Shown: positions 18,023 to 26,214 of the stretch, in pieces | Numbering within the stretch: position 1 is the stretch's first letter | How the letters are laid out: every line of letters starts with the position of its first letter | Source of the DNA: Sulfurimicrobium sp964384915 | GTDB taxonomy: Bacteria > Pseudomonadota > Gammaproteobacteria > Burkholderiales > Sulfuricellaceae | Direction: 5' to 3' | Length of the DNA: 64,000 bases | Assembly (NCBI GenBank): GCA_964384915.1 | Contig: CAYLMA010000017.1 | Span: forward strand, 1 to 64,000 | Translations under genes and position numbers: made by a program | The notes under the pieces: generated by a model | Told to the model about the DNA's origin: nothing | What the model saw: only the letters and a program-made list of their open reading frames with translations | The model's database searches: none

Positions 18023-18154
18023 CTACAACTTTAATACGCCACGGATACACTGCAATAACGGCCCAGGTAAAAATGGCTTGAAAATATAGCCATCGGCACC
18101 GGCGCGCAGGCCGTGCATCACATCCTCTTCCCCAATCTGCGCGGTGAGCATAAT
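18023..18154 (-). pseudogene. 3' remnant of a response-regulator receiver gene
   Basis: On the minus strand a frame reads IMLTAQIGEEDVMHGLRAGADG and then YIFKPFLPGPLLQ up to a TAG at 18025-18023. This is the second half of a receiver domain: the beta-4 strand with the switch Thr, the GADGYIFKPF segment with the invariant Lys, and the last helix. Upstream of 18154 the similarity stops. No phosphoacceptor Asp and no start codon are found, so the gene has lost its 5' half. It ends 14 bases before the hpt start and overlaps no other gene. The spacer from here to rtcB (18155-18317) shows nothing else. Confidence 0.7.
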
Positions 18155-18317
18155 CCTAGAAACCTCAGTTGGCCGCTCAACAGAGCACGTAATATTATGA
18201 ATTTACAATGCTTATTCACAATCCACGGGCTCACCGATCAAATGAGGTCGCTACGTGCAATGTCGTGATGCTTCTTGCGGTTTTGGAAAAAACCGATGAT
18301 TCGTCCATGTCAATCAC

Positions 18318-19751
18318 TCACCCTTTAATACAAGCTTTCGGCCGCAAGAATGCCACCCGTTTCGCCAGTCCCGCCTGCTCCGTTGCCGCCGCCACCTCAT
18401 CCACATCCTTGTAGGCGCCCGGCGCTTCTTCCGCCGCCCCGCGCATGGATTGGGTGCGGATCAGTATGCCCTTGCTCGCCAGATCACGGATCAACTCCTT
18501 GCCTTGCCAGCGCTTCAGGGCTTGTGTGCGGCTCATGGCGCGCCCTGCGCCATGACTGGCCGAGGAGAATGCGCGGCTCTCGCTTTCCTTCGTACCCGCC
18601 AGCACGTAGGAGCCCGTACCCATGCTGCCGCCGATGATCACCGGTTGGCCTGCCTGGCGGTAGCGCTCCGGCAATGCCGGATGTCCGGGGCCGAAGGCGC
18701 GCGTCGCCCCCTTGCGGTGGACGTAGAGCATGCGCTCCTTGCCATCCACCGCATGCCTTTCCAATTTGCAGGTGTTGTGGGAAACATCGAACAGTGTTTC
18801 AAGGCTTGCCTGCGGCAGGATTTCGTCGAACACTTCGCGCGTCAGGTGGGCAAGTATCTGGCGGTTGGCCAATGCCACGTTGATCGCGCCGTTCATGGCG
18901 CCGAGATATTCCTGCCCTTCCGGCGAATTGATCGGCGCGCAGGCCAGTTCGCGGTCGGGCAGATGAATCCCGAGACGGCCCGCCGCCTTGGCAAGGGACA
19001 CCAGGTAGTCTGTGCCGATCTGGTGCCCCAGGCCACGCGAGCCGCAATGGATGGAAACCATAACCTGTCCCAGATGCAGGCCGAAATCACGGGCTGCGGC
19101 AGGGTCATAAATTTTTTCCACCACCTGCAACTCAAGATAATGGTTGCCGGAGCCAAGCGTGCCCATCTCGCCGCGCTGGCGCTTCTTGGCGACATCGGAA
19201 ACGTTGTCCGGCACGGCCCCTTTCATGCGGCCGTGTTCTTCCACATATTCCAGTTCATCCGCGTGGCCATAGCCATGTTGCACCGCCCATTGCGCGCCGC
19301 CCGTCAGCACATCGTTCAATTGGGCGGGCGTCAGCTTCAGCTTGCCCTCTTCACCCACGCCGGCAGGAATGGCGCGGAACAGCGCGTCCGCAAGCTGTTC
19401 GAGGTGGGGCGCAATCTGCTGGAAATCGAGATTGGTGCGCAGGCAACGGATGCCGCATGAAATATCGAAGCCCACGCCACCGGCGGAAATGATGCCGCCC
19501 TGGTCGGGGTCGAACGCCGCCACGCCGCCGATGGGAAAACCATAGCCCCAGTGCGCGTCGGGCATGGTCATGGCGCTGCCCGCCAGGCCCGGCAGGCAGG
19601 CCACGTTGGTGATCTGTTCCAGCACCTTGTCATCCATGCCGGCGAGCAGGGATTCGCTGCCGTAGAGCAGCACCGGGGCGCGTTTTTCCCCCGCGTGCAA
19701 GGGCGCGCTCCAAGTGCAGGCATCAATCTTTTCCAGGCGGGACATGTCCAT
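18318..19751 (-). CDS. rtcB: RNA-splicing ligase RtcB
   Basis: RtcB joins 2',3'-cyclic phosphate or 3'-phosphate RNA ends to 5'-OH ends using GTP and Mn2+. The 477-residue protein has GVGFDISCGIR, IHCGSRGLGHQIG and DVSHNTCKLE (metal-binding Cys/His), HRKGATRAFGPG and SASHGAGRAMSR. The His near 400 in the last motif is the one expected to be guanylylated. A gene for its activator archease lies 48 bases upstream. Unlike the E. coli operon, no RtcA or RtcR/sigma-54 control gene is seen nearby. Confidence 0.95.
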   Translation of the reverse strand: MDMSRLEKIDACTWSAPLHAGEKRAPVLLYGSESLLAGMDDKVLEQITNVACLPGLAGSAMTMPDAHWGYGFPIGGVAAFDPDQGGIISAGGVGFDISCGIRCLRTNLDFQQIAPHLEQLADALFRAIPAGVGEEGKLKLTPAQLNDVLTGGAQWAVQHGYGHADELEYVEEHGRMKGAVPDNVSDVAKKRQRGEMGTLGSGNHYLELQVVEKIYDPAAARDFGLHLGQVMVSIHCGSRGLGHQIGTDYLVSLAKAAGRLGIHLPDRELACAPINSPEGQEYLGAMNGAINVALANRQILAHLTREVFDEILPQASLETLFDVSHNTCKLERHAVDGKERMLYVHRKGATRAFGPGHPALPERYRQAGQPVIIGGSMGTGSYVLAGTKESESRAFSSASHGAGRAMSRTQALKRWQGKELIRDLASKGILIRTQSMRGAAEEAPGAYKDVDEVAAATEQAGLAKRVAFLRPKACIKG

Positions 19752-19799
19752 AATTCAGATTCCGGTAATTGGTTATCAGCTATCAGCTGACCGCTAAAC

Positions 19800-20207
19800 T
19801 CACACATCCACCACGCAACGCGCTTCCCAAACCCCATCCACCTGCCCGACACGCAGCATGGTCAGGGTCGCGCCCTTCACCTCGGTTCCACGGGCCATGT
19901 TTGCATCCCACGGCGCGCCCCAAGCGATGCCCTGCCATTCTCCATTAACACGGCCTAGGCTAAATCGCCCTAAGGCCAGGCCCCGCTGGCGTGCCTCGGC
20001 CAGCAGCCGGTTAAGCCAGGTCACCAGCGCAAGTTCCAGGTCATCCTCGGTGAAGGCAAATACGAACTGTATCAGCGGCCTGACCTGGCCTGCATCCACC
20101 ATGATCGCAAACATGGCCGCCGCAGCGCCTTCGAATGCTTCCTCCGGCGTCGCGCCACGGCCGACGACCCCGATGTCGGCGTCGTGCTCAAAATAATCGA
20201 AGCTCAC
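19800..20207 (-). CDS. archease, RtcB cofactor
   Basis: Archease speeds guanylylation and turnover of RtcB. The 135-residue protein begins with FEHDADIGVVGRGATPEEAFEGAA, which supplies the acidic metal-binding residues typical of the family. It ends with VKGATLTMLRV and a final ARCVVDV strand carrying an Asp. Length is normal. It overlaps the downstream end of the deacetylase-like gene by 4 bases and precedes rtcB on the same strand, so the three genes are likely one operon. Confidence 0.93.
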   Translation of the reverse strand: MSFDYFEHDADIGVVGRGATPEEAFEGAAAAMFAIMVDAGQVRPLIQFVFAFTEDDLELALVTWLNRLLAEARQRGLALGRFSLGRVNGEWQGIAWGAPWDANMARGTEVKGATLTMLRVGQVDGVWEARCVVDV

Positions 20208-21127
20208 AATCCGCTCAGCACCTTGATATGCGCCGCTGCACTGCGCCCGAGGGCATGCAAGGCATAGCCGCCTTCCAGCACCGAAACGATGCGACGGGAA
20301 GCGTGGCGAGCAGCGATCTCCTTGAGTTTCTCGGTCACCCAGACGTAATCCGCTTCCCTCAATGCAAAGCCACCCATGTCATCCTCGCGGTGGGCATCGA
20401 ATCCAGCCGAGATGAAAAGCATCTGCGGCTGGAAATGTTCCAGCGCTGGGAACCACTGCTCAATCACCGCCGCACGAAAACCATCCCCCCGGGTGCCTGC
20501 AGGGAGCGGAACATTGATGACATGATCGTTGCCGCTGCCAGCCCCGCAATGCGGGTAATAAGGGTGCCGAAAAGTCGAGCACAACATCACGCGCGGGTTG
20601 TCGTGAAAGATGTTTTCCGTCCCGTTGCCGTGATGCACGTCAAAGTCTGCAATAGCCACCCGCTCCAGGCCATGCTGCATCAGTGCATGAGCCGCCCCAA
20701 CCGCGACATTGTTGAATATGCAGAAGCCGCCGGAACTGGCCGCTCCCGCGTGGTGCCCGGGCGGGCGCACGTTGCAGAAAGCATTTTCCGCCCGCCCCGA
20801 CATCACCAGATCAACGGCCAGAACAGCCGCGCCGGCAGCTCGCAGCGCCGCTTCCAGGCTATGGGTGTTCATCGCCGTGTCGGGGTCGAGATAGCTCATG
20901 CCGGCCTCAGGCGCTGCGGCACGAATGGCCGCGATATAACCCGGCTGGTGCACGCGGGCCAGCATCTCATCCGTCGCCATGGGCGCATCGTGGTGATCGA
21001 GAAAGTGCAACAGGCCGGAAGAGATCAGTTGGTCTTCGATCGCCTGGATGCGCGCCGGGCACTCGGGATGGCCGGCGCCCATATCGTGCCTGAGACAGGC
21101 AGGGTGGGAAATGTAGGCTGTATGCAT
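20204..21127 (-). CDS. histone deacetylase family protein (class II type)
   Basis: A 307-residue zinc-dependent deacetylase-fold protein. HPECPARI near the N-terminus, RPPGHHA (catalytic His pair), FDVHHGNGT (zinc Asp and His) and DAHREDDMGG (zinc Asp) are all present, so catalysis is expected. Substrates in bacteria include acetylpolyamines and acetoin-utilisation targets. Nothing in the sequence selects one. It is the first gene of the archease-rtcB operon. The next gene on the opposite strand encodes a Pat-type lysine acetyltransferase, so a protein-deacetylation role is possible but unproven. Confidence 0.92.
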   Translation of the reverse strand: MHTAYISHPACLRHDMGAGHPECPARIQAIEDQLISSGLLHFLDHHDAPMATDEMLARVHQPGYIAAIRAAAPEAGMSYLDPDTAMNTHSLEAALRAAGAAVLAVDLVMSGRAENAFCNVRPPGHHAGAASSGGFCIFNNVAVGAAHALMQHGLERVAIADFDVHHGNGTENIFHDNPRVMLCSTFRHPYYPHCGAGSGNDHVINVPLPAGTRGDGFRAAVIEQWFPALEHFQPQMLFISAGFDAHREDDMGGFALREADYVWVTEKLKEIAARHASRRIVSVLEGGYALHALGRSAAAHIKVLSGL

Positions 21128-21224
21128 CGGGTAGGTCTTATATAAGACTTGCTGTCATAATTTGTGGCACAATGGTCATATTCCGTATCTATAATACCCT
21201 CTCTCTCATTTGGATCGCAAAATC

Positions 21225-23903
21225 ATGGGCCAACACTATCTCAATCCCCTTTTCGCGCCAAAATCCGTCGCAGTATTCGGCGCCAGCGAGCGCGTTGATG
21301 CGATCGGCCAGATCGTGTTCCAGAACATGATCGAAAGCGGCTACCAGGGCGGGCTCTACCCGATCAACCCGAAGAGCCCGGAAATCCAGGGCCGCAAGGC
21401 CTACGCCTCGATTGCCGATATCGGCCAGCCGGTTGAACTGGCAGTGATCGCCACGCCGCCCCAGACCGTGCCCGACATTATCGCGGCTTGCGGCAAGCAT
21501 GGCGTCAAGGCGGCAGTGATCATCACCGCCGGTTTCGGTGAAACCGGCCCCAAAGGGCAAGCGCTGGAAAAACTCGTGCTGGACAATGCCAGCCTCTACG
21601 GTATCCGCCTGATCGGTCCGAACTGTCTCGGCGTGATGCGCCCGTCCATCGGCCTCAACGCCACCTTCAACAAAGGTGGCGCGAATACCGGCAAGCTGGC
21701 CTTCATTTCACAGTCCGGCGCGCTCTGTACCGCCATTCTGGATTGGGCGCAAAGCAACGATGTAGGATTTTCCAGCGTGGTCTCCATGGGTTCGTCCGCC
21801 GACGTGGATTTTGGCGAAATACTCGATTACCTGGTGTCCGACCCCCAAACCCAGAGCATCCTGCTGTACATCGAGGGCATCCGCAACGCGCGCAGCTTCA
21901 TGAGCGCGATCCGCGCCGCCGCCCGCATCAAGCCGGTGATCCTGGTCAAGGTTGGACGCCATGCGGCCGGCTCCAAGGCTGCCATGTCGCACACCGCCTC
22001 GCTAGTGGGTTCGGACGACGTGTTCGACGCCGCCGTCAGCCGCGCCGGGGTGGTGCGGGTGCAGACCATCACCCAGCTGTTTGCCGCCGCCAAGGCGATG
22101 GCATCCGGCTTCCGCCCGACCGGCAACCGCCTCGCCATCGTCACCAATGGCGGCGGGCCGGGCGTGATGGCGACCGACCGCGCCTCGGACCTGGGGCTGG
22201 TAATTGCCACCCTGTCCGACGCCACCATCGAGCGGCTCAACCAGGTGCTGCCCCCCAACTGGCCGCACGGCAACCCTGTGGACATCATCGGCGACGCGCA
22301 GGCCGACCGTTACCACCATGCCGTCAAGGCCTGCCTGGAAGACGCCAACGTGGATGGCGTCCTCGCCATTCTTACCCCGCAGGCCATGACCCGGCCGCTG
22401 GATGCCGCCAAGGCGGTAATCGAACTCGCCAATCAGTACAGCAAACCCCTCTTGGCCTGCTGGATGGGCGATTCCCAAGTCGCAGAAGCCCGCGCGGCTT
22501 TCACCGCAGCGAGAAAACCCAGTTTCCGCACGCCGGAACCGGCGGTGGAGGTATTCTCCTACCTGTCCGATTACTATCGCAACCAGAAACTCCTGATGCA
22601 GATGCCGGGACCGCTGTCGCACCACCTGGAACCCGACGTGGAAGGCGCGCGCATGGTGATTGACGGCGCCCTCTTGGAGCGGCGCAAGGTGCTCAACGAG
22701 ATGGAATCGAAGGCGCTGCTCTCGGCCTTCCATATTCCGGTGGCAAAAACCATGATCGCGCGCAGCCCCAACGAGGCGCTGCTGATTGCGGAGCAACTGG
22801 GCTTCCCGGTGGCGATGAAGGTCAATTCGCGCGACATCACCCACAAGACCGATGCGGGGGGCGTGCTGCTCAATCTCGGCAACGCCCAGGCGGTGCGCAC
22901 CGCCTACCATGAAATCATGGACAATGTGCAGCGCAACCGCCCCAACGCGCTCATGGATGGCATCTCGATCGAGCCCATGATCGTCAAGCCCAACGGACGC
23001 GAACTCATGGTCGGCGTCACCAACGATCCGGTATTCGGCCCGGTGATCACCTTCGGCGCAGGCGGAACCATGGTGGAAATCATGGGCGACCGCTCCGTCA
23101 CCCTGCCGCCGCTGAACCATTTCCTGGTCAAGGACCTGATCCAGGGCACGCATGTCGCCAAAATGCTGGGCGCCTTCCGCCACATGCCCCCAGCTGATAT
23201 GGAGGCGCTCGAAAGCGTATTGCTGCGCGTGTCGGAAATGGTGTGCGAACTTCCTCTGCTGATGGAAATGGACATCAACCCGCTGATCGTGGACGAGCAC
23301 GGCGCGCTTGCCGCCGATGCCCGCGTGGTGGTGGAATACCGCCAGCCCAGCGCCGACCGCTATGCCCACATGGCAATTTACCCCTACCCCACGCACCTGG
23401 TCAGCCACTGGCAACTGGCCGACGGCACCAACATCGTCATCCGCCCTATCCGCCCGGAAGACGCCGAACTGGAGCAGAAGTTCGTCCACGACCTGTCCGA
23501 GGAATCGCGCTATTTCCGCTTCATGCGCAGCGTGCAGGAACTCTCCCCCGAGATGCTGTCGCGTTTCACCCAGATCGACTACAGCCGCGAAATGGCCCTC
23601 ATCGCCGTCACCCAGGAACACGGCAGCGAACTGGAACTCGGCGTGTGCCGCTTCGCCATCAATCCCGATGGCGAAAGCTGCGAATTCGCCCTGGTGGTGG
23701 CCGATGCCATGCGCGGCAAGGGGCTCGGCCAGAAACTGATGATCGCGCTGATGGATGCCGCCCGTTCCAAGGGGCTGAAAACCATTGAAGGCGAAGTGCT
23801 CACCAACAACCGCAGCATGCTCAAGCTGATGACGCGGCTGGGTTTCAGCATTGAAACCAGCCCGGAAGACGGGAGCATCAAGAATGTCAGAAAAGTGCTG
23901 TAA
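21225..23903 (+). CDS. ADP-forming acyl-CoA synthetase-like protein fused to GNAT acetyltransferase (Pat/YfiQ type)
   Basis: The 892-residue protein (ATG 21225; a TTG at 21210 would add five residues) has a CoA-binding domain (about 8-140), succinyl-CoA synthetase-like domains, an ATP-grasp domain (about 490-700) and a C-terminal GNAT domain (about 725-890). This is the layout of Pat/YfiQ, which acetylates lysines of acetyl-CoA synthetase and other proteins. MSHTASLVG keeps a His where ADP-forming acetyl-CoA synthetases carry the phospho-His, so the synthetase half may not be dead. mtnA starts on the base after its stop codon. Confidence 0.93.
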   Translation: MGQHYLNPLFAPKSVAVFGASERVDAIGQIVFQNMIESGYQGGLYPINPKSPEIQGRKAYASIADIGQPVELAVIATPPQTVPDIIAACGKHGVKAAVIITAGFGETGPKGQALEKLVLDNASLYGIRLIGPNCLGVMRPSIGLNATFNKGGANTGKLAFISQSGALCTAILDWAQSNDVGFSSVVSMGSSADVDFGEILDYLVSDPQTQSILLYIEGIRNARSFMSAIRAAARIKPVILVKVGRHAAGSKAAMSHTASLVGSDDVFDAAVSRAGVVRVQTITQLFAAAKAMASGFRPTGNRLAIVTNGGGPGVMATDRASDLGLVIATLSDATIERLNQVLPPNWPHGNPVDIIGDAQADRYHHAVKACLEDANVDGVLAILTPQAMTRPLDAAKAVIELANQYSKPLLACWMGDSQVAEARAAFTAARKPSFRTPEPAVEVFSYLSDYYRNQKLLMQMPGPLSHHLEPDVEGARMVIDGALLERRKVLNEMESKALLSAFHIPVAKTMIARSPNEALLIAEQLGFPVAMKVNSRDITHKTDAGGVLLNLGNAQAVRTAYHEIMDNVQRNRPNALMDGISIEPMIVKPNGRELMVGVTNDPVFGPVITFGAGGTMVEIMGDRSVTLPPLNHFLVKDLIQGTHVAKMLGAFRHMPPADMEALESVLLRVSEMVCELPLLMEMDINPLIVDEHGALAADARVVVEYRQPSADRYAHMAIYPYPTHLVSHWQLADGTNIVIRPIRPEDAELEQKFVHDLSEESRYFRFMRSVQELSPEMLSRFTQIDYSREMALIAVTQEHGSELELGVCRFAINPDGESCEFALVVADAMRGKGLGQKLMIALMDAARSKGLKTIEGEVLTNNRSMLKLMTRLGFSIETSPEDGSIKNVRKVL

Positions 23904-24995
23904 ATGCGCGTAGAGGGCAAGCACTACCGCACCATCTGGCCCGCCGAGGGTGGCGTGGCGGTTGAAATCATCGATCAGACGCGCCTGCCGCACGAATTTG
24001 TCACGGTGCGGCTGGAAAGTCTGCACGATGCCGCCATCGCCATCAGGAACATGCTGGTGCGCGGCGCCCCGCTGATCGGTGCAACGGCGGCTTACGGGGT
24101 TGCGCTGGCGATGAGCGCAAAGAATTCCGATGCGGCACTGGAAGAATCCTGCGTGATACTGGCAGCCACCCGCCCTACCGCCATCAATCTGCGCTGGGCG
24201 CTGGCGCGCATGAAAACCCTGCTCCTGCCCCTGCCGCCAGAAAGTCGCGCCCAGGCAGCCTGGCAGGAAGCCGCCGCAATCTGCGACGAGGACGTGGCCA
24301 TCAACCGCGCCATCGGGGAACACGGCCTGAAGCTGATCCGGGGCATGCTGGAGGCCAAGGGCGATCCGATCAACATCCTCACCCACTGCAATGCCGGCTG
24401 GCTCGCCACGGTGGACTGGGGCACGGCCCTGGCGCCCGTCTATGCCGCTTTAGACGCCGGGATCCCGGTCCACGTGTGGGTGGACGAAACACGGCCGCGC
24501 AACCAGGGCGCCAGCCTCACCGCCTGGGAACTCATGCAGCACGGCGTGCCGCATACCGTGATCGCCGACAACACCGGCGGCCACCTGATGCAGCACGGCA
24601 TGGTGGACATGGTGATCGTCGGCACCGACCGCACCACCGCCTGCGGCGACGTGTGCAACAAGATCGGCACCTATCTCAAGGCGCTGGCGGCCTTCGACAA
24701 CCAGATCCCGTTCTACGTCGCCCTGCCCGGCCCCACCATCGACTGGACGCTGGAAGACGGCGTGCGCGACATTCCCATTGAGCAGCGCGAAGCTGAGGAA
24801 GTCACTCATATCCGAGGCAGAACAGCAGAGGGCGAAATTGTCAGCGTCACCCTCACCCCGCACGGCAGCCCTGCAGCCAATTACGCCTTCGACGTTACTC
24901 CAGCGCGCCTGGTCACCGGCCTGGTCACTGAACGCGGCGTCTGCCCGGCTTCACGCGATGGTCTGCTGGCTTTATATCCAGAGCAAAAACAATGA
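23904..24995 (+). CDS. mtnA: S-methyl-5-thioribose-1-phosphate isomerase
   Basis: MtnA converts 5-methylthioribose-1-phosphate to the ribulose form. The 363-residue protein has VRGAPLIGATAAYG (52-65), catalytic Cys162 in HCNAGWLAT and catalytic Asp242 in VGTDRTTACGDV, matching the Cys/Asp pair of characterised enzymes. It follows the Pat-like gene with no gap and overlaps the aldolase gene by 4 bases (ATGA). None of the later classical salvage genes (mtnW, mtnX, mtnD) is present in the window. Confidence 0.95.
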   Translation: MRVEGKHYRTIWPAEGGVAVEIIDQTRLPHEFVTVRLESLHDAAIAIRNMLVRGAPLIGATAAYGVALAMSAKNSDAALEESCVILAATRPTAINLRWALARMKTLLLPLPPESRAQAAWQEAAAICDEDVAINRAIGEHGLKLIRGMLEAKGDPINILTHCNAGWLATVDWGTALAPVYAALDAGIPVHVWVDETRPRNQGASLTAWELMQHGVPHTVIADNTGGHLMQHGMVDMVIVGTDRTTACGDVCNKIGTYLKALAAFDNQIPFYVALPGPTIDWTLEDGVRDIPIEQREAEEVTHIRGRTAEGEIVSVTLTPHGSPAANYAFDVTPARLVTGLVTERGVCPASRDGLLALYPEQKQ

Positions 24996-25639
24996 GTGAA
25001 GCCGAACTGCGCCGGGCGCTGATCGATACAGCCGGCGCGGCGCAACAGGAAGGATTGAACCGGGGCGCATCAGGCAATCTCAGTGTGCGCTGCGGTGCCG
25101 GATTCCTGATCACCCCCTCGGGCATGGCGGCCACGGAACAAACCCCGGAGGATGTGGTATGGATGGATTTTGACGGCAATGCGAAGGGCAGCCGCAAGCC
25201 ATCGAGCGAATGGCGCTTCCACCGCGACCTGTACGTCGCGCGCCCTGAATTCAATGCCGTGCTGCATGCCCATTCCACTTTCGCCACCACCCTCGCCTGC
25301 CTGGGCCGCGACATCCCGCCCTTCCACTACATGATCGCGGCTGCGGGCGGCAAGACCATCCGTTGTGCGCCCTATGCCACTTTCGGCACCCAGCAACTGT
25401 CCGATCACGCAATCGCCGCAATGGAAGAGCGCAAAGCCTGCCTGCTGGCCAATCACGGCCTGCTGGTCGCGGAAAGCACGCTGGAGCGCGCACTGGCGCT
25501 GGCGGTGGAAGTGGAAGGCCTGTGCGAGCAGTATTGCCGCGCCCTGCAGATCGGCACGCCCAATCTGCTTTCCGATGGGGAAATGGACGTGGTTCTGGAG
25601 AAATTCAAAAGCTACGGGCAGAACGCGCAAGGGGTTTGA
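24992..25639 (+). CDS. class II aldolase, probable 5-methylthioribulose-1-phosphate aldolase (Ald2 type)
   Basis: The 215-residue protein matches E. coli fuculose-1-phosphate aldolase in its active-site layout: catalytic Glu73, zinc ligands His92, His94 and His155, and Tyr113, all at the same numbers. MtnB dehydratases share the fold, so context decides. mtnA plus a FucA-like aldolase is the gene pair of the 'DHAP shunt', which cleaves methylthioribulose-1-phosphate to dihydroxyacetone phosphate and methylthioacetaldehyde. The 4-base overlap with mtnA supports this. MtnB function remains possible, but its downstream genes are not seen here. Confidence 0.82.
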   Translation: MSEAELRRALIDTAGAAQQEGLNRGASGNLSVRCGAGFLITPSGMAATEQTPEDVVWMDFDGNAKGSRKPSSEWRFHRDLYVARPEFNAVLHAHSTFATTLACLGRDIPPFHYMIAAAGGKTIRCAPYATFGTQQLSDHAIAAMEERKACLLANHGLLVAESTLERALALAVEVEGLCEQYCRALQIGTPNLLSDGEMDVVLEKFKSYGQNAQGV

Positions 25640-25711
25640 AGGGTGAAGGGTGAGAATTGTAGGGCGAGCTTTAGTCCGAGCTACAATTGAAATGGGTATT
25701 GGCCTAGTAGA

Positions 25712-26200
25712 TTAGGGACGCAGCGAATGCGCTGCTACCAGCTTGTCGAGCAGGCCCTGCGCGGCATCTTCCACCAGATCAAGCACATGCTCGAAGCCCT
25801 GTGTCCCTCCATAGTAAGGGTCCGGCACTTCACGCTGGCTGAAATTACGGCTGTGCGCCAGAAACAGGGTGACTTTGTGCTCGTGCCCGGCAGGGCAGAT
25901 ACGCTTCAGGTTGGACAGATTGTCCTCATCCATGGCCAGGATATAGTCGAAGAGCAGAAAATCCTGCTCGCTCACCTGGCGGCCGCGCAATGCGCTCAAA
26001 TCATATCCCCGTTTGGCCGCAGCGGCGCTTGCCCGTGTATCCGGCGATTTTCCGATGTGATAGGCATGCGTGCCTGCCGAGTCGATGTGTATCGCACTAT
26101 CCAGGCCGGAGCGCATCACCAGATCGCGGAAAACCCCCTCCGCCGTGGGGGAACGACAGATATTGCCCATGCACACGAACAGTACGCTGGCTTTTTTCAT
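25712..26200 (-). CDS. low-molecular-weight protein tyrosine phosphatase
   Basis: The 162-residue enzyme has the CX5R phosphate loop at Cys10-Arg16 (VCMGNICRSPTAE) and the general acid Asp127 in VPDPYYGG, both required for catalysis. I choose ATG 26200, with GAGGGAG about 8 bases upstream. An ATG at 26218 would overlap the sucD stop as ATGA and add six residues. It lies directly downstream of sucD. The physiological substrate is unknown; bacterial relatives act on tyrosine kinases of capsule export or on arsenate. Confidence 0.92.
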   Translation of the reverse strand: MKKASVLFVCMGNICRSPTAEGVFRDLVMRSGLDSAIHIDSAGTHAYHIGKSPDTRASAAAAKRGYDLSALRGRQVSEQDFLLFDYILAMDEDNLSNLKRICPAGHEHKVTLFLAHSRNFSQREVPDPYYGGTQGFEHVLDLVEDAAQGLLDKLVAAHSLRP

Positions 26201-26214
26201 CAGCGGCTCCCTCA

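Noticed and set aside
18155..18317. Search for an IS end at the break of the response-regulator remnant
   Set aside because: AGAAACCTCAGTTGG resembles common repeat ends, but no inverted partner or transposase fragment could be found.
22002..24386. 794-residue open frame antisense to the Pat-like gene and mtnA
   Set aside because: It is a shadow produced by G/C-rich third positions of the plus-strand genes, which have clear domains. The predicted protein is His-rich with no recognisable motif.
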